A stretch of 64,000 nt of DNA, taken from the NCBI RefSeq assembly GCF_028551275.1, contig NZ_CP117025.1, positions 739,501-803,500 on the forward strand, given 5' to 3'. The DNA is from Sphingomonas hankookensis. GTDB taxonomy: Bacteria > Pseudomonadota > Alphaproteobacteria > Sphingomonadales > Sphingomonadaceae. The position numbers were made by a program, and so were the translations under genes. Below are positions 24,317 through 33,897 of the stretch, in pieces; the first letter of the stretch is position 1, and every line of letters begins with the position of its first letter. The notes under the pieces were generated by a model, which searched no databases, was not told the DNA's origin, and saw only the letters and a program-made list of their open reading frames with translations.

Positions 24317-25648
24317 TCACCCCCCCTGGAACGAAGTCGATTCGAACCGCACCGGCGCACCCTGCGCCTTGCCGACCAGCTCGGCTTCCCACATCGCGGT
24401 CCGGCCCCGCACGATCGTACCCACCGGGCGTCCGGTCAGCGTATCGCCGGTGAACGGCGACCAGCCCGCGCGCGAGGCGAGCCAGCTTTCCTCGATCGTC
24501 CAGCGGCGCTTCAGATCGACGACGGTGAAGTCGGCGTCATAGCCGAACGCGATCCGCCCCTTGCCGGCTAGGCCGAAGATGCGTTGCGCGCCGGCGCTGG
24601 TCAGGTCGATCAGCCGCTGAAGCGTCAATCGCCCTTCGGCGACGTGGTTCAGCAGCAACGGGAGCAGCGTCTGCACGCCGGGCATGCCGCTGGGGGTGGC
24701 GGGATAGGTCTTGGCCTTTTCCTCGATCGTGTGCGGCGCGTGGTCGGACCCGATCACGTCGGGCACACCCTGGTTCAGCCAGTACCACAGCCCGTTGCGA
24801 TGCGCGCCGGAGCGGATCGGCGGGTTCATCTGCGCATAGGTGCCGAGGCGCGGATAGGCGTCCTCGCCCGCCAGCGTCAGATGCTGCGGCGTGACCTCGC
24901 ACGAGGCGATGTCCTTGTTGGCGCCCAGCACTTCCAGTTCGGCCGGCGTGGTCACGTGCAGGACATGGACCCGGCGGCCCGCCTCGCGCGCGAGGCGCAG
25001 GATGCGGCGGGTGGCCAGCATCGCGCTCTCGTCGTCGCGCCAGACGGGGTGCGAGGCCGGATCGCCGCTTACCCGTTCGCCCTCGCGCGCGATCATCCGT
25101 ATCTCGTCCTCGGCATGGATCGCCACGCGGCGCTGCCCGGAGCGGAGCACGCGCAGCAGGTCGGCATCCTCCGACACCAGCAGGTCGCCGGTCGACGACC
25201 CCATGAAGATCTTGACCCCCGCCGTGCCGGGCAGGCGCTCCAGTTCGGCCAGATGGTTGGCGTTGCGCGCGGTCGCGCCGACGTAAAAGGCATGGTCGCA
25301 ATACATGCGGCCCTTGGCGCGCGCGAGCTTGTCGGCGATCGCGTCCTCGGTATCGGTCGCGGGCTTGGTGTTCGGCATTTCGAACACCGCGGTCACGCCG
25401 CCCATCACCGCCGCGATCGATCCTGTGGCGAGGTCTTCCTTATGCTCCAGCCCGGGCTCGCGGAAATGGACCTGCGTGTCGATGACGCCGGGCAGGATGT
25501 CGAGGCCGGTACAGTCGATCGTCTCGCCCGCATCGCCGGTCACGCCAATGCCGGCGATGCGTCCGTCGACGATGCCGATATCGACCTGTGCCGGGCCGGA
25601 GGGAAGGTGGACGGTGCCACCGGTGAGCTTGGTATCGAAGGTCGCCAT
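24317..25648 (-). CDS. pyrC: Dihydroorotase-like amidohydrolase
   Basis: 443 aa from the ATG at 25648. Dihydroorotase closes carbamoyl-aspartate to dihydroorotate in pyrimidine synthesis. The class I pattern is seen: DILPGVIDTQVHFREPG, GVKIFMGSSTG with the likely carboxylated Lys, AIHAEDE, HVLHVTTPAE, and GSDHAPHTIEEK. The first metal-binding motif, normally DxHxH, reads DTQVH, so the first His ligand is a Gln. This may be a normal variant of the alphaproteobacterial branch or mark a paralogue such as an allantoinase-like enzyme. Divergent from the YgfZ-like gene with a 45-base gap. Confidence 0.82.
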   Translation of the reverse strand: MATFDTKLTGGTVHLPSGPAQVDIGIVDGRIAGIGVTGDAGETIDCTGLDILPGVIDTQVHFREPGLEHKEDLATGSIAAVMGGVTAVFEMPNTKPATDTEDAIADKLARAKGRMYCDHAFYVGATARNANHLAELERLPGTAGVKIFMGSSTGDLLVSEDADLLRVLRSGQRRVAIHAEDEIRMIAREGERVSGDPASHPVWRDDESAMLATRRILRLAREAGRRVHVLHVTTPAELEVLGANKDIASCEVTPQHLTLAGEDAYPRLGTYAQMNPPIRSGAHRNGLWYWLNQGVPDVIGSDHAPHTIEEKAKTYPATPSGMPGVQTLLPLLLNHVAEGRLTLQRLIDLTSAGAQRIFGLAGKGRIAFGYDADFTVVDLKRRWTIEESWLASRAGWSPFTGDTLTGRPVGTIVRGRTAMWEAELVGKAQGAPVRFESTSFQGG

Positions 25649-25693
25649 TGCCGCCTCTTGTAGCCGGGGGGTAGGCCGTCCTACCTGTTGGCC

Positions 25694-26437
25694 ATGACCA
25701 TGAACACCCCCGAAACCCGCCCCGGTACCTGGCTGTCCGATCGGGCGGTGCTGCACATCGGCGGGGCGGAGGCGCGGCCGTTTCTGCAAGGACTGGTGAC
25801 GCAGGATATGGGCGCGGTGACGCCGGAGACGCCGCAATGGGCGGCGCTGCTGAGCGCGCAGGGCAAGGCGCTGTTCGACTTCCTCCTGTGGGCCGATGGC
25901 GACGACATATTGATCGATTGCGAAGGCGAGGTCGCCGATGCGCTGGCCAAGCGGCTGACGCTCTATCGCCTGCGCCGTGCGGTGACGATCGAGCGGACCG
26001 ACCTCGGCGTCCATTGGGCGGCGGAGGGCGGCGAGGGTGTTCCCGATCCCCGGCTGGCGGCGCTGGGGCGGCGCTGGCTGGCTCCGGCGGGCGACGCGGC
26101 GAGCGGATGGTTGGAACACCGGCTGCGGCACGGCGTGACCGAGGGACGCGCCGAACTGGGCGACGGGCAGACCTTGTGGATGGAATGTAATGCGCGCGAA
26201 CTGCACGGGGTCAGCTTCACCAAGGGCTGCTATGTGGGCCAGGAGAATACCGCGCGGATGAACTATCGCTCGACGGTCAACCGCCGGCTGGTGGTGGTGC
26301 CCACTGACGTCGCGGGGCCGCGCACGCGCATCGTCTATCCCGATCTGGGGCTGGCGGTCGAGCATCGTCGGATCGACGATCTGGGCGCAGCGTTGCGGCC
26401 GGACTGGCTGGTGGAGGCGCTGGCGGAGCCGATCTGA
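25694..26437 (+). CDS. ygfZ: YgfZ/GcvT-like folate-binding protein
   Basis: 247 aa from ATG 25694 (a TTG six bases earlier and an ATG at 25700 are alternatives). The hallmark is KGCYVGQENTARMNYRSTV near residue 175, the K-G-C-Y-x-G-Q-E motif with the reactive Cys of YgfZ/IBA57. These tetrahydrofolate-binding proteins help the maintenance or assembly of Fe-S enzymes. The N-terminal part has GAEARPFLQGLVTQDM-like (RPFLQGLVTQDMGAVTPE), also typical. Confidence 0.9.
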   Translation: MTMNTPETRPGTWLSDRAVLHIGGAEARPFLQGLVTQDMGAVTPETPQWAALLSAQGKALFDFLLWADGDDILIDCEGEVADALAKRLTLYRLRRAVTIERTDLGVHWAAEGGEGVPDPRLAALGRRWLAPAGDAASGWLEHRLRHGVTEGRAELGDGQTLWMECNARELHGVSFTKGCYVGQENTARMNYRSTVNRRLVVVPTDVAGPRTRIVYPDLGLAVEHRRIDDLGAALRPDWLVEALAEPI

Positions 26438-26480
26438 GCGGGCGCTGGACCGGGGCGTCGGTGGCGCTACAAGGTTGGTC

Positions 26481-27704
<1,224 letters not shown>

Positions 27705-27705
27705 G

Positions 27706-28095
27706 TCAGCGTTCGAATGCGGTGATGATCGGGCAGGGGCCGTCGCTACCGGCGCCGCATTGATCGGCCAGCTTCGCAAGCGCCTGCCGTGCCGCCTGCA
27801 TTCGCTCGATCTGCGCATCGAGTTCGGCGATGCGCCGCCGGGCGAGGTCGCGGGCGCGGGCACGGTCGTCGGTGGCGTCGAGCGCCAGCAACTCGCCGAT
27901 CTCCTCGAGCGTGAACCCGGCCGCCTGCGCCTGCCGGATGAACCGCAGCCGGTGCAGATCGTCCTCACCGTAGTGGCGAAAGCCGTTGCCGTGCGGGCGT
28001 TCGGGCACGGCCAGTAGCCCGCGTCGCTGATAGTAGCGCACCGTATCCACGCCGACGCCGCCTGCCTTTGCCAGCTGCGCAATGGTTTGTGTCAT
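27706..28095 (-). CDS. MerR-family regulator
   Basis: 129 aa from ATG 28095. The winged helix includes GVGVDTVRYYQRRGLLAVPE and GNGFRHYGEDDLHRLRFIRQ; a coiled dimer helix follows and the end reads DQCGAGSDGPCPII. The C-terminal CxxxxxxxC pair resembles the MerR metal-binding loop but is one residue shorter, and the Cys at the start of the dimer helix (Cys82 of MerR) is absent, so it is not a canonical mercury sensor. It is divergent from the glutaredoxin-MauE gene and its operator sits in that gene's promoter. Confidence 0.85.
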   Translation of the reverse strand: MTQTIAQLAKAGGVGVDTVRYYQRRGLLAVPERPHGNGFRHYGEDDLHRLRFIRQAQAAGFTLEEIGELLALDATDDRARARDLARRRIAELDAQIERMQAARQALAKLADQCGAGSDGPCPIITAFER

Positions 28096-28101
28096 CGGGC
28101 C

Positions 28102-28133
28102 TTGACTCCGGACCATGGTCCAGACCCCATATA
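28102..28133 (+). promoter_or_regulatory. MerR-type promoter with palindromic operator
   Basis: TTGACT (28102-28107) and CATATA (28128-28133) are 20 bases apart, the over-long spacing that MerR activators correct. Centred between them is the perfect palindrome GGACCATGGTCC (28110-28121). It would drive the glutaredoxin-MauE gene, whose GTG start at 28166 has the ribosome site AGGAG; this rules out the upstream ATG at 28115. Confidence 0.75.
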
Positions 28134-28165
28134 GGGTGCACGTTGCGAATGCCAGGAGCGCACCC

Positions 28166-28906
28166 GTGTCCGACCGTCCCACCGCCGTCCTTCACCGCAT
28201 GGTCCTGCCCGGCCACACCTGTCCCTATGGCCTGAAGGCGCTCGACCTGCTCCGCCGCAAGGGGTTCGCGGTCGAGGACCGCCCGCTGACAACGCGCGAG
28301 GCGACGGACGCGTTCAAGGCGGCGCATGGCGTGAAGACGACCCCGCAGGTCTTCATCAGTGGCACGCGCATCGGCGGCTACGACGATCTGCGCCGTCATC
28401 TTGGCCTGCGCGTCGCCGAACCCGGCGCGACCAGCTACCGCCCGGTCGCCGCCCTGTTCGCGATGACCGCGCTGCTGGCGATGGCGGCCAGTCATGCAGC
28501 CTTCGGATCGCCCTTCACGCTGCACGCGCTCCAATGGTTCGGCGGGTTCAGCATGGCGATACTGGCGCTGCTGAAGCTGCAGGACATCGAGAAATTCTCG
28601 ACCATGTTCCTCAACTACGACCTGCTGGCGCGGCGCTGGGTGCGCTATGGCTATGTCTATCCCTTTGCCGAGGGACTGGCGGGCGTGCTGATGGTGGCCG
28701 GCGTGCTGACCGGGCTGTCCGCCGCGGTCGCGCTGTTCATCGGGACGATCGGGGCGGTGTCGGTGTTCAAGGCGGTCTATATCGACCGGCGCGAACTGAA
28801 ATGCGCCTGTGTCGGCGGGTCGTCGAACGTGCCGTTGGGCTTCGTGTCGCTGACCGAGAATCTGGGCATGATCGCGATGGGGCTGTGGATGCTGACCGGG
28901 ATGTGA
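28166..28906 (+). CDS. Glutaredoxin-MauE fusion membrane protein
   Basis: 246 aa from GTG 28166. Residues 1-85 are a glutaredoxin domain with a single-cysteine site HTCPYGLKALDLLRRKGF, cis-Pro KTTPQVFISG and GGYDDLRR. The remainder has four to five helices with LHALQWFGGFSMAILALLKL and FPFAEGLAGVLM-like (YPFAEGLAGVLMVAGVLTG), matching the MauE/DoxX-like redox membrane proteins, plus ELKCACVGGSSNVPLGFVS with two cysteines. It probably moves thiol electrons across the membrane. The adjacent MerR regulator suggests induction by metal or electrophile stress. Confidence 0.85.
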   Translation: MSDRPTAVLHRMVLPGHTCPYGLKALDLLRRKGFAVEDRPLTTREATDAFKAAHGVKTTPQVFISGTRIGGYDDLRRHLGLRVAEPGATSYRPVAALFAMTALLAMAASHAAFGSPFTLHALQWFGGFSMAILALLKLQDIEKFSTMFLNYDLLARRWVRYGYVYPFAEGLAGVLMVAGVLTGLSAAVALFIGTIGAVSVFKAVYIDRRELKCACVGGSSNVPLGFVSLTENLGMIAMGLWMLTGM

Positions 28907-28920
28907 TCCGCTTGGGTGGG

Positions 28921-29553
28921 TCAGGGCACCGCGAACAGCCGCAGGAAATAGCCGACGAACCGCCGTGCATGCGCGTCGATCATGTCGCTGTCGGCGGTTT
29001 CGATGCCCCATAGCCGGCGATTATGATGGACCGCGGCCATCCCGGTCAGCGTCCGCGCCATGTCGACCGCGCCCTCATTGCGCAGCCGCCCGGCGTCGAT
29101 CTGCTGCGCGATATAGCCGGACAGGGCGCGTTCGATATGGCCCGCCGCCTCCTGGTAAAAGATCCGGCCGATTTCGGGAAAGCGGCCGCTTTCGCCGACG
29201 ACGAGCCGCCATGCCGCCACCGCATCGGGATGCGCGGTCTTGTTCATGAATACGCGGCAGAAATTGACGAGCGTCGCCTCCATCTCGCCCGGCGTCAGCA
29301 ATTCGCTGGTGACCTGTTGGCGGAAGGCGGCGGTGACGTCGGCGATGACGGCGGCGAACAGTTCCTCCTTCGAGCGGAAATAGCTCCACAAGGTCGCCTT
29401 CGACCCGCCCAGCGTCTTGAGCAGGCCCGACATCGACGTCGCGGCATAGCCCTCTTCGAGGAACGAGCGACGCGCAGCGGCGACGATCGCGTCGCGGCGA
29501 TCCTGTTTGCGGGCTTCGCGCTTGCCGAGCGCGGGTTCTTCGGTGTCGGTCAT
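28921..29553 (-). CDS. TetR-family repressor of the efflux operon
   Basis: 210 aa from ATG 29553. The N-terminal HTH reads RRDAIVAAARRSFLEEGYAA and TSMSGLLKTLGGSKATLWSY; the C-terminal domain is of the AcrR-like kind that binds hydrophobic drugs. It is divergent from the NodT-EmrA-EmrB operon and a fitting operator lies in the gap, so it most likely represses that operon and itself. Confidence 0.88.
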   Translation of the reverse strand: MTDTEEPALGKREARKQDRRDAIVAAARRSFLEEGYAATSMSGLLKTLGGSKATLWSYFRSKEELFAAVIADVTAAFRQQVTSELLTPGEMEATLVNFCRVFMNKTAHPDAVAAWRLVVGESGRFPEIGRIFYQEAAGHIERALSGYIAQQIDAGRLRNEGAVDMARTLTGMAAVHHNRRLWGIETADSDMIDAHARRFVGYFLRLFAVP

Positions 29554-29556
29554 AAA

Positions 29557-29574
29557 CTGTACTGACGGGTACAG
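29557..29574. promoter_or_regulatory. Probable TetR operator
   Basis: The inverted repeat CTGTAC-TGACGG-GTACAG lies four bases upstream of the TetR start codon and before the TTGACA box at 29582 facing the efflux operon. A second, weaker pair GTACCCACTAGTAC is at 29618. Confidence 0.6.
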
Positions 29575-29641
29575 ATAATCGTTGACAGGCGCAAGCGGCA
29601 GGATCATGGAACGAAGCGTACCCACTAGTACGGTTTTCGCC

Positions 29642-31105
29642 ATGATACGCCCGAGTCTTCGGCAAGCCCGCCGCGCGGCGCCGCTTGCGGTGTTGTTCCT
29701 GTCCGCCTGTGCCAGCGTGCCGCGTCTGGCCGAGGCGCCGGTGCCGCGCACGCCCGACAGTTTCGCCGCCGGCCGCAGCTTTGCCACGTCGGGCGCGAGC
29801 GCGTGGCCGGCGCAGAACTGGTGGCAGGGTTATGGCGATGCCCAGCTTGATGCGCTGATCGCGGAAGGCTTGGCCGGGTCGCCCGACCTTGCCGCCGCCA
29901 CCGCGCGCATCGCGCAGGCCGATGGCTATGCGCGGCAGGCCGGGGCGGCGCGGCTGCCGACGCTCGGCGCATCGGGCAATGTCGGCCTGACCAAGCAGAG
30001 CTACAATAACGGCATCCCCGCCGATTTCGTGCCCAAGGGGTGGAACGACACCGGCCGGGTGCAGGGCGAGCTCGGCTTCGACCTCGACCTGTGGGGACGC
30101 AACCGCGCGGCCTATGCGGCGGCACGGTCGGATGCGGAGGCGGCGCGGCTGGATCTGGCGCAGGCGCAGCTGACGCTGTCGACCAATATCGCCGATGCCT
30201 ATGCCGATCTGGCACGGTTGTTCGCCGAACGCGCGGTGGCGCAGGCGGCGCTTCAGGTGCGACAACAGACCGCGCAATTGACCGCCGACCGGGTGACGAA
30301 CGGCCTCGACACCCGGGCCGAGGAGAAACAGGCGGATGCGGCGGTGCCGGCGGCGCGGGCCGATGTGGCGGCGACCGACGAAGCGATCGCGCTGACCCGC
30401 AACCGCATCGCCGCGCTGCTGGGCAAGGGGCCGGACCGGGGGCTGGCGATCACCGCGCCCGCCGCGACCATTCCCGCCCGCGGCCTGCCCGCCGGGGTCA
30501 CCACCGACCTGATCGCCCGCCGCCCCGATATCGTCGCGGCGCGTACCCGGGTCGAGGCGGAGGCGAACCGGATCAAGGTCGCGCGCGCCGATTTCTATCC
30601 GTCGTTCAGCCTGTCGGCGGTGTTCGGCTTGCAGTCCCTGGGGTTGAGCAACCTCATCAACGGCGGATCGACCGCAGGCAGCGTGGGTCCGGCGTTCAAC
30701 CTGCCGATCTTTCGCGGGGGCGAGCTGGACGGTCGCTACCGCGTGACGCGCGGGGCGTTCGACGCGGCGGTCGCCGATTACGACCGGACCGTCACCGCCG
30801 CCTATCGCGCGGTCGCCGATGCGGTGGTCAGCCAGCGCGCGCTGGCGACGCGCCTGACCGAATCGCAACGCTCGCTGGCCGATGCGCAGGCCGGGTACGA
30901 CGTCGCGCGGCTGCGCTACGAAGGCGGGCTGTCGCGCTTCACCGACGTGCTGGTCGCGCAGGACCGGGTGTTGCAGGCGCGGCGGATCGTCGCCGACCTG
31001 CAATCGCGTGCCTTTACCCTCGACATTGCGCTCGTCCGGGCGCTGGGCGGCGGCTTTTCCGCCCCGGCGACCGCCGAGCAGAACAAGGATGTGACCCATG
31101 GCTGA
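29642..31105 (+). CDS. NodT-family outer membrane efflux lipoprotein
   Basis: 487 aa from ATG 29642, chosen because it gives a lipoprotein signal (RRAAPLAVLFLSAC, lipobox LSAC). The two repeated TolC-type halves are present: DLAAATARIAQADGYARQAG with FDLDLWGRNRAAYAAARSD, and the second with PDIVAARTRVEAEANRIKVA plus DFYPSFSLSAVFGLQSLGL. It is the outer membrane channel of the drug pump; the stop overlaps the EmrA start by eight bases. Confidence 0.9.
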   Translation: MIRPSLRQARRAAPLAVLFLSACASVPRLAEAPVPRTPDSFAAGRSFATSGASAWPAQNWWQGYGDAQLDALIAEGLAGSPDLAAATARIAQADGYARQAGAARLPTLGASGNVGLTKQSYNNGIPADFVPKGWNDTGRVQGELGFDLDLWGRNRAAYAAARSDAEAARLDLAQAQLTLSTNIADAYADLARLFAERAVAQAALQVRQQTAQLTADRVTNGLDTRAEEKQADAAVPAARADVAATDEAIALTRNRIAALLGKGPDRGLAITAPAATIPARGLPAGVTTDLIARRPDIVAARTRVEAEANRIKVARADFYPSFSLSAVFGLQSLGLSNLINGGSTAGSVGPAFNLPIFRGGELDGRYRVTRGAFDAAVADYDRTVTAAYRAVADAVVSQRALATRLTESQRSLADAQAGYDVARLRYEGGLSRFTDVLVAQDRVLQARRIVADLQSRAFTLDIALVRALGGGFSAPATAEQNKDVTHG

Positions 31106-32222
31106 TGCCGATCCCGCGCCCGAGACCACCGCGCCGACGAAGCGCAAGAAGTGGCTGACCGGCATCGCCGCGGTCGTCCTGCTGGGCGCCGCGGGCTATG
31201 GCGGCTGGTATGCGCTGGTCGGCAGCCATTATGTCGAGACCGACAATGCCTATGTCGGCGCGGAAACGGCGCAGATCACGCCGATGGTCGCCGGGCAGGT
31301 GATCGCCATCGGACCATCGGAAACGCAAGCGGTGAAGCGCGGCGACGTGCTGGTCCGGCTGGACGACAGCGACGCGCGCATTGCGCTGGCGAGTGCCGAG
31401 GCGGATCTGGCCAAGGCGCGGCGCCAGTTCGGGCAGACCTCCGCCACCAGCGGCGCCCTGTCGGCGCAGGTGCAGGCGAAGGGCGCGGAGATCGTCAGCG
31501 CCCGCGCGCGGCTGGCATCGGCGCAGGCGGCGTTCGACAAGGCGCAGGTGGACTATAACCGGCGGCAGCGGCTGGCGCCCAACGGTGCGGTATCGGGCGA
31601 CGAACTGACCCAGGCGACCAATGCGCTGGCGGCGGCCCGCGCGGCACTGGAACAGGCGCGGGCGGCGGTGGCGGAGGCTGCGTCGCAGCGCAGCGCGGCG
31701 GCGGGCAATCTGGCGGCCAATCAGGCGCTGATCCAGGGCGCCACGTCCCGCAGCGCGCCCGACGTGCTGGCGGCGGAGGCGCGGGTGCGGCAGGCGCAGC
31801 TCGACCTCGACCGCACCGTCATCCGCGCGCCGATCGACGGCGTCGTCGCCAACCGGACGATCCAGATCGGGCAGCGCGTCGCGGCCGGCACGACGATGAT
31901 GCGGATCGTTCCGGTGAACAGCGCCTATGTCGATGCGAACTTCAAGGAAGGCCAACTGGCCAGGGTGAAGCCGGGTCAGCCGGTCAAGCTCACCTCCGAC
32001 CTGTATGGCGACGATGTCGAATATCACGGCCGGGTCGTCGGCTTTTCCGGCGGGACGGGATCGGCGTTCGCACTGATCCCGGCGCAGAATGCGACCGGCA
32101 ACTGGATCAAGGTCGTGCAGCGCCTGCCCGTGCGCGTCGCGCTGGACCGCAACGAGTTGCAGGCGCACCCGCTGCGCGTCGGACTGTCGATGACCGCCGA
32201 GGTGGATGTTTCGGGGCGGTAG
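31098..32222 (+). CDS. emrA: EmrA-like membrane fusion protein (HlyD family)
   Basis: 374 aa. One N-terminal membrane helix (WLTGIAAVVLLGAAGYGGWYA), a lipoyl half VETDNAYVGAETAQITPMVA and VKRGDVLVRLDDSDARIAL, a long coiled hairpin, and the second half TVIRAPIDGVVANRTIQIGQ. It links the inner-membrane EmrB to the NodT channel. The helix hairpin is of EmrA length. Confidence 0.92.
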   Translation: MADADPAPETTAPTKRKKWLTGIAAVVLLGAAGYGGWYALVGSHYVETDNAYVGAETAQITPMVAGQVIAIGPSETQAVKRGDVLVRLDDSDARIALASAEADLAKARRQFGQTSATSGALSAQVQAKGAEIVSARARLASAQAAFDKAQVDYNRRQRLAPNGAVSGDELTQATNALAAARAALEQARAAVAEAASQRSAAAGNLAANQALIQGATSRSAPDVLAAEARVRQAQLDLDRTVIRAPIDGVVANRTIQIGQRVAAGTTMMRIVPVNSAYVDANFKEGQLARVKPGQPVKLTSDLYGDDVEYHGRVVGFSGGTGSAFALIPAQNATGNWIKVVQRLPVRVALDRNELQAHPLRVGLSMTAEVDVSGR

Positions 32223-32242
32223 CGCGTTCCCCGACGGCTGAC

Positions 32243-32330
32243 CGTACCCCCGCGCAGGCGGGGGTCCAGCGCCCGATTGGAAAACGCTTCGTGCTTGACC
32301 CTGGACCCCTGCCTGCGCGGGGGTACGGCA
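32243..32330. repeat. Inverted pair of family D REP-like elements
   Basis: ACCCCCGCGCAGGCGGGGGT (32245 on) and ACCCCTGCCTGCGCGGGGGT (32306 on) face each other with the EmrA stop 20 bases upstream. They lie within the efflux operon and could reduce expression of emrB relative to emrA. Confidence 0.75.
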
Positions 32331-32370
32331 GGCGATATTTCGTGGGACATCCGACAAGGGAGCAGTCGGC

Positions 32371-33897
32371 ATGACCGGCCAGGACGATTTCAAACCCTAT
32401 ACCGGCGGCAAGCTGTGGCTGGCCGGGCTGGTGCTGGCGCTGACCAATTTCATGGTGGTGCTCGACACGACCATCGCCAACGTGTCGGTCGGGCATATCG
32501 CCGGGTCGCTCGGCATCTCGACCAGCCAGGGGACGTGGATCATCACCTCCTATGCGGTGGCGGAGGCGATCTGCGTGCCGTTGACCGGGTGGCTGGCAGG
32601 GCGGTTCGGGACGGTGCGGACCTTCGTGACGGGCATGATCGGCTTCGGCATCTTTTCGGTGCTTTGCGGGCTGTCGACCAGCCTTGCCATGATCGTCATC
32701 GCGCGGATCGGGCAGGGCTTGTGCGGCGGGCCGCTGATGCCGCTGACGCAGACGATGCTGCTGCGGGTCTTCCCGCGCGAACAGCATGGGCAGGCGATGG
32801 GCATGTGGGCGATGACCACCGTCACCGCGCCGATCCTGGGGCCGATTCTGGGCGGGACGATTTCCGACAGCTGGTCGTGGCACTGGATCTTCTTCATCAA
32901 CGTGCCCGTCGCGATCTTCTGCGTGTTCGGCGCGCTGCGCCTGCTGAAACCCGCCGAGACGAAGCGCGAGAAGCTGAAGGTCGACAAGATCGGCCTCGCG
33001 CTGCTGATCCTGTGGATCGGTGCGCTCCAGATCATGCTCGACATCGGTCGCGAACATGACTGGTTCGAGGACCCGACGATCGTCCTCCTCGCCATCGTCG
33101 CGGCGGTAGGTGCTGCGGTGTTCGTCGCGTGGGAGCTGACCGAGCGGCAGCCCATCGTCGACCTGCGCGTGTTCCGCCACCGCGGCTTCGCGGTCGCGGT
33201 CGCCGCCTTGTCCTTCGCGTTCGGCACCTTCTTCGCCTCGGTCGTGCTGATCCCGCAATGGTTGCAGGCGAGCCTGGGCTACACCTCGACCTATGCCGGC
33301 TATGCCACCGCGTTCAACGGCATGGGGGCGGTCATCATGTCGCCCTTCGTCGCGAAGATGCTCAAGAAGCGCGATCCGCGTGCGCTGGTGTGCTTCGGCA
33401 TCTTATGGATCGCGGCGTGCAACCTGTTGCGGGTCGGATGGACGACGGGGTCCGATTTCTGGACGCTCGCCTTTCCGCAGATGCTGCAGGGGTTCGGGAT
33501 GCCGTTCTTCTTCATCCCGCTGACCACCATCGCGCTGGGCGCGGTCGATCCGAAGGAGACGGCGTCGGCGGCGGGCGTCATGAGCTTCCTGCGCACCATG
33601 GCCGGCGCGATCGGCACGTCGATATCGACGACGCTCTATGCCAACCACATGACGATCGCGCGCAGCGAGATGGTCGGGCGGCTGAACACCGATGCGACGC
33701 AACAGGCGCTGAGTGCGCAAGGCTTCTCGATCGATCAGGTACGCGGCGCGATCGAGATGACGGTGACGCAGGAAAGCAGCACGCTGGCGATCAACTACAT
33801 GTTCCTGCTGTCGGCGATCATCTTTGCCGGTGCGGCGCTCATCATCTGGCTGGCCCCCCGGCCCCAGCGGATGGCCGGACCGGGGGCCGCGCATTAG
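32371..33897 (+). CDS. emrB: EmrB-like DHA2 drug:H+ antiporter
   Basis: 508 aa, 14 membrane helices. It has the DHA2 motifs: MVVLDTTIANVSVGHIAGSL, GTWIITSYAVAEAICVPLTG, AGRFGTVRTFVTGM and GPLMPLTQTMLL. It is the inner-membrane pump of the EmrAB-NodT tripartite exporter for hydrophobic drugs. The stop overlaps the stop of the convergent DUF3526 gene. Confidence 0.92.
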   Translation: MTGQDDFKPYTGGKLWLAGLVLALTNFMVVLDTTIANVSVGHIAGSLGISTSQGTWIITSYAVAEAICVPLTGWLAGRFGTVRTFVTGMIGFGIFSVLCGLSTSLAMIVIARIGQGLCGGPLMPLTQTMLLRVFPREQHGQAMGMWAMTTVTAPILGPILGGTISDSWSWHWIFFINVPVAIFCVFGALRLLKPAETKREKLKVDKIGLALLILWIGALQIMLDIGREHDWFEDPTIVLLAIVAAVGAAVFVAWELTERQPIVDLRVFRHRGFAVAVAALSFAFGTFFASVVLIPQWLQASLGYTSTYAGYATAFNGMGAVIMSPFVAKMLKKRDPRALVCFGILWIAACNLLRVGWTTGSDFWTLAFPQMLQGFGMPFFFIPLTTIALGAVDPKETASAAGVMSFLRTMAGAIGTSISTTLYANHMTIARSEMVGRLNTDATQQALSAQGFSIDQVRGAIEMTVTQESSTLAINYMFLLSAIIFAGAALIIWLAPRPQRMAGPGAAH

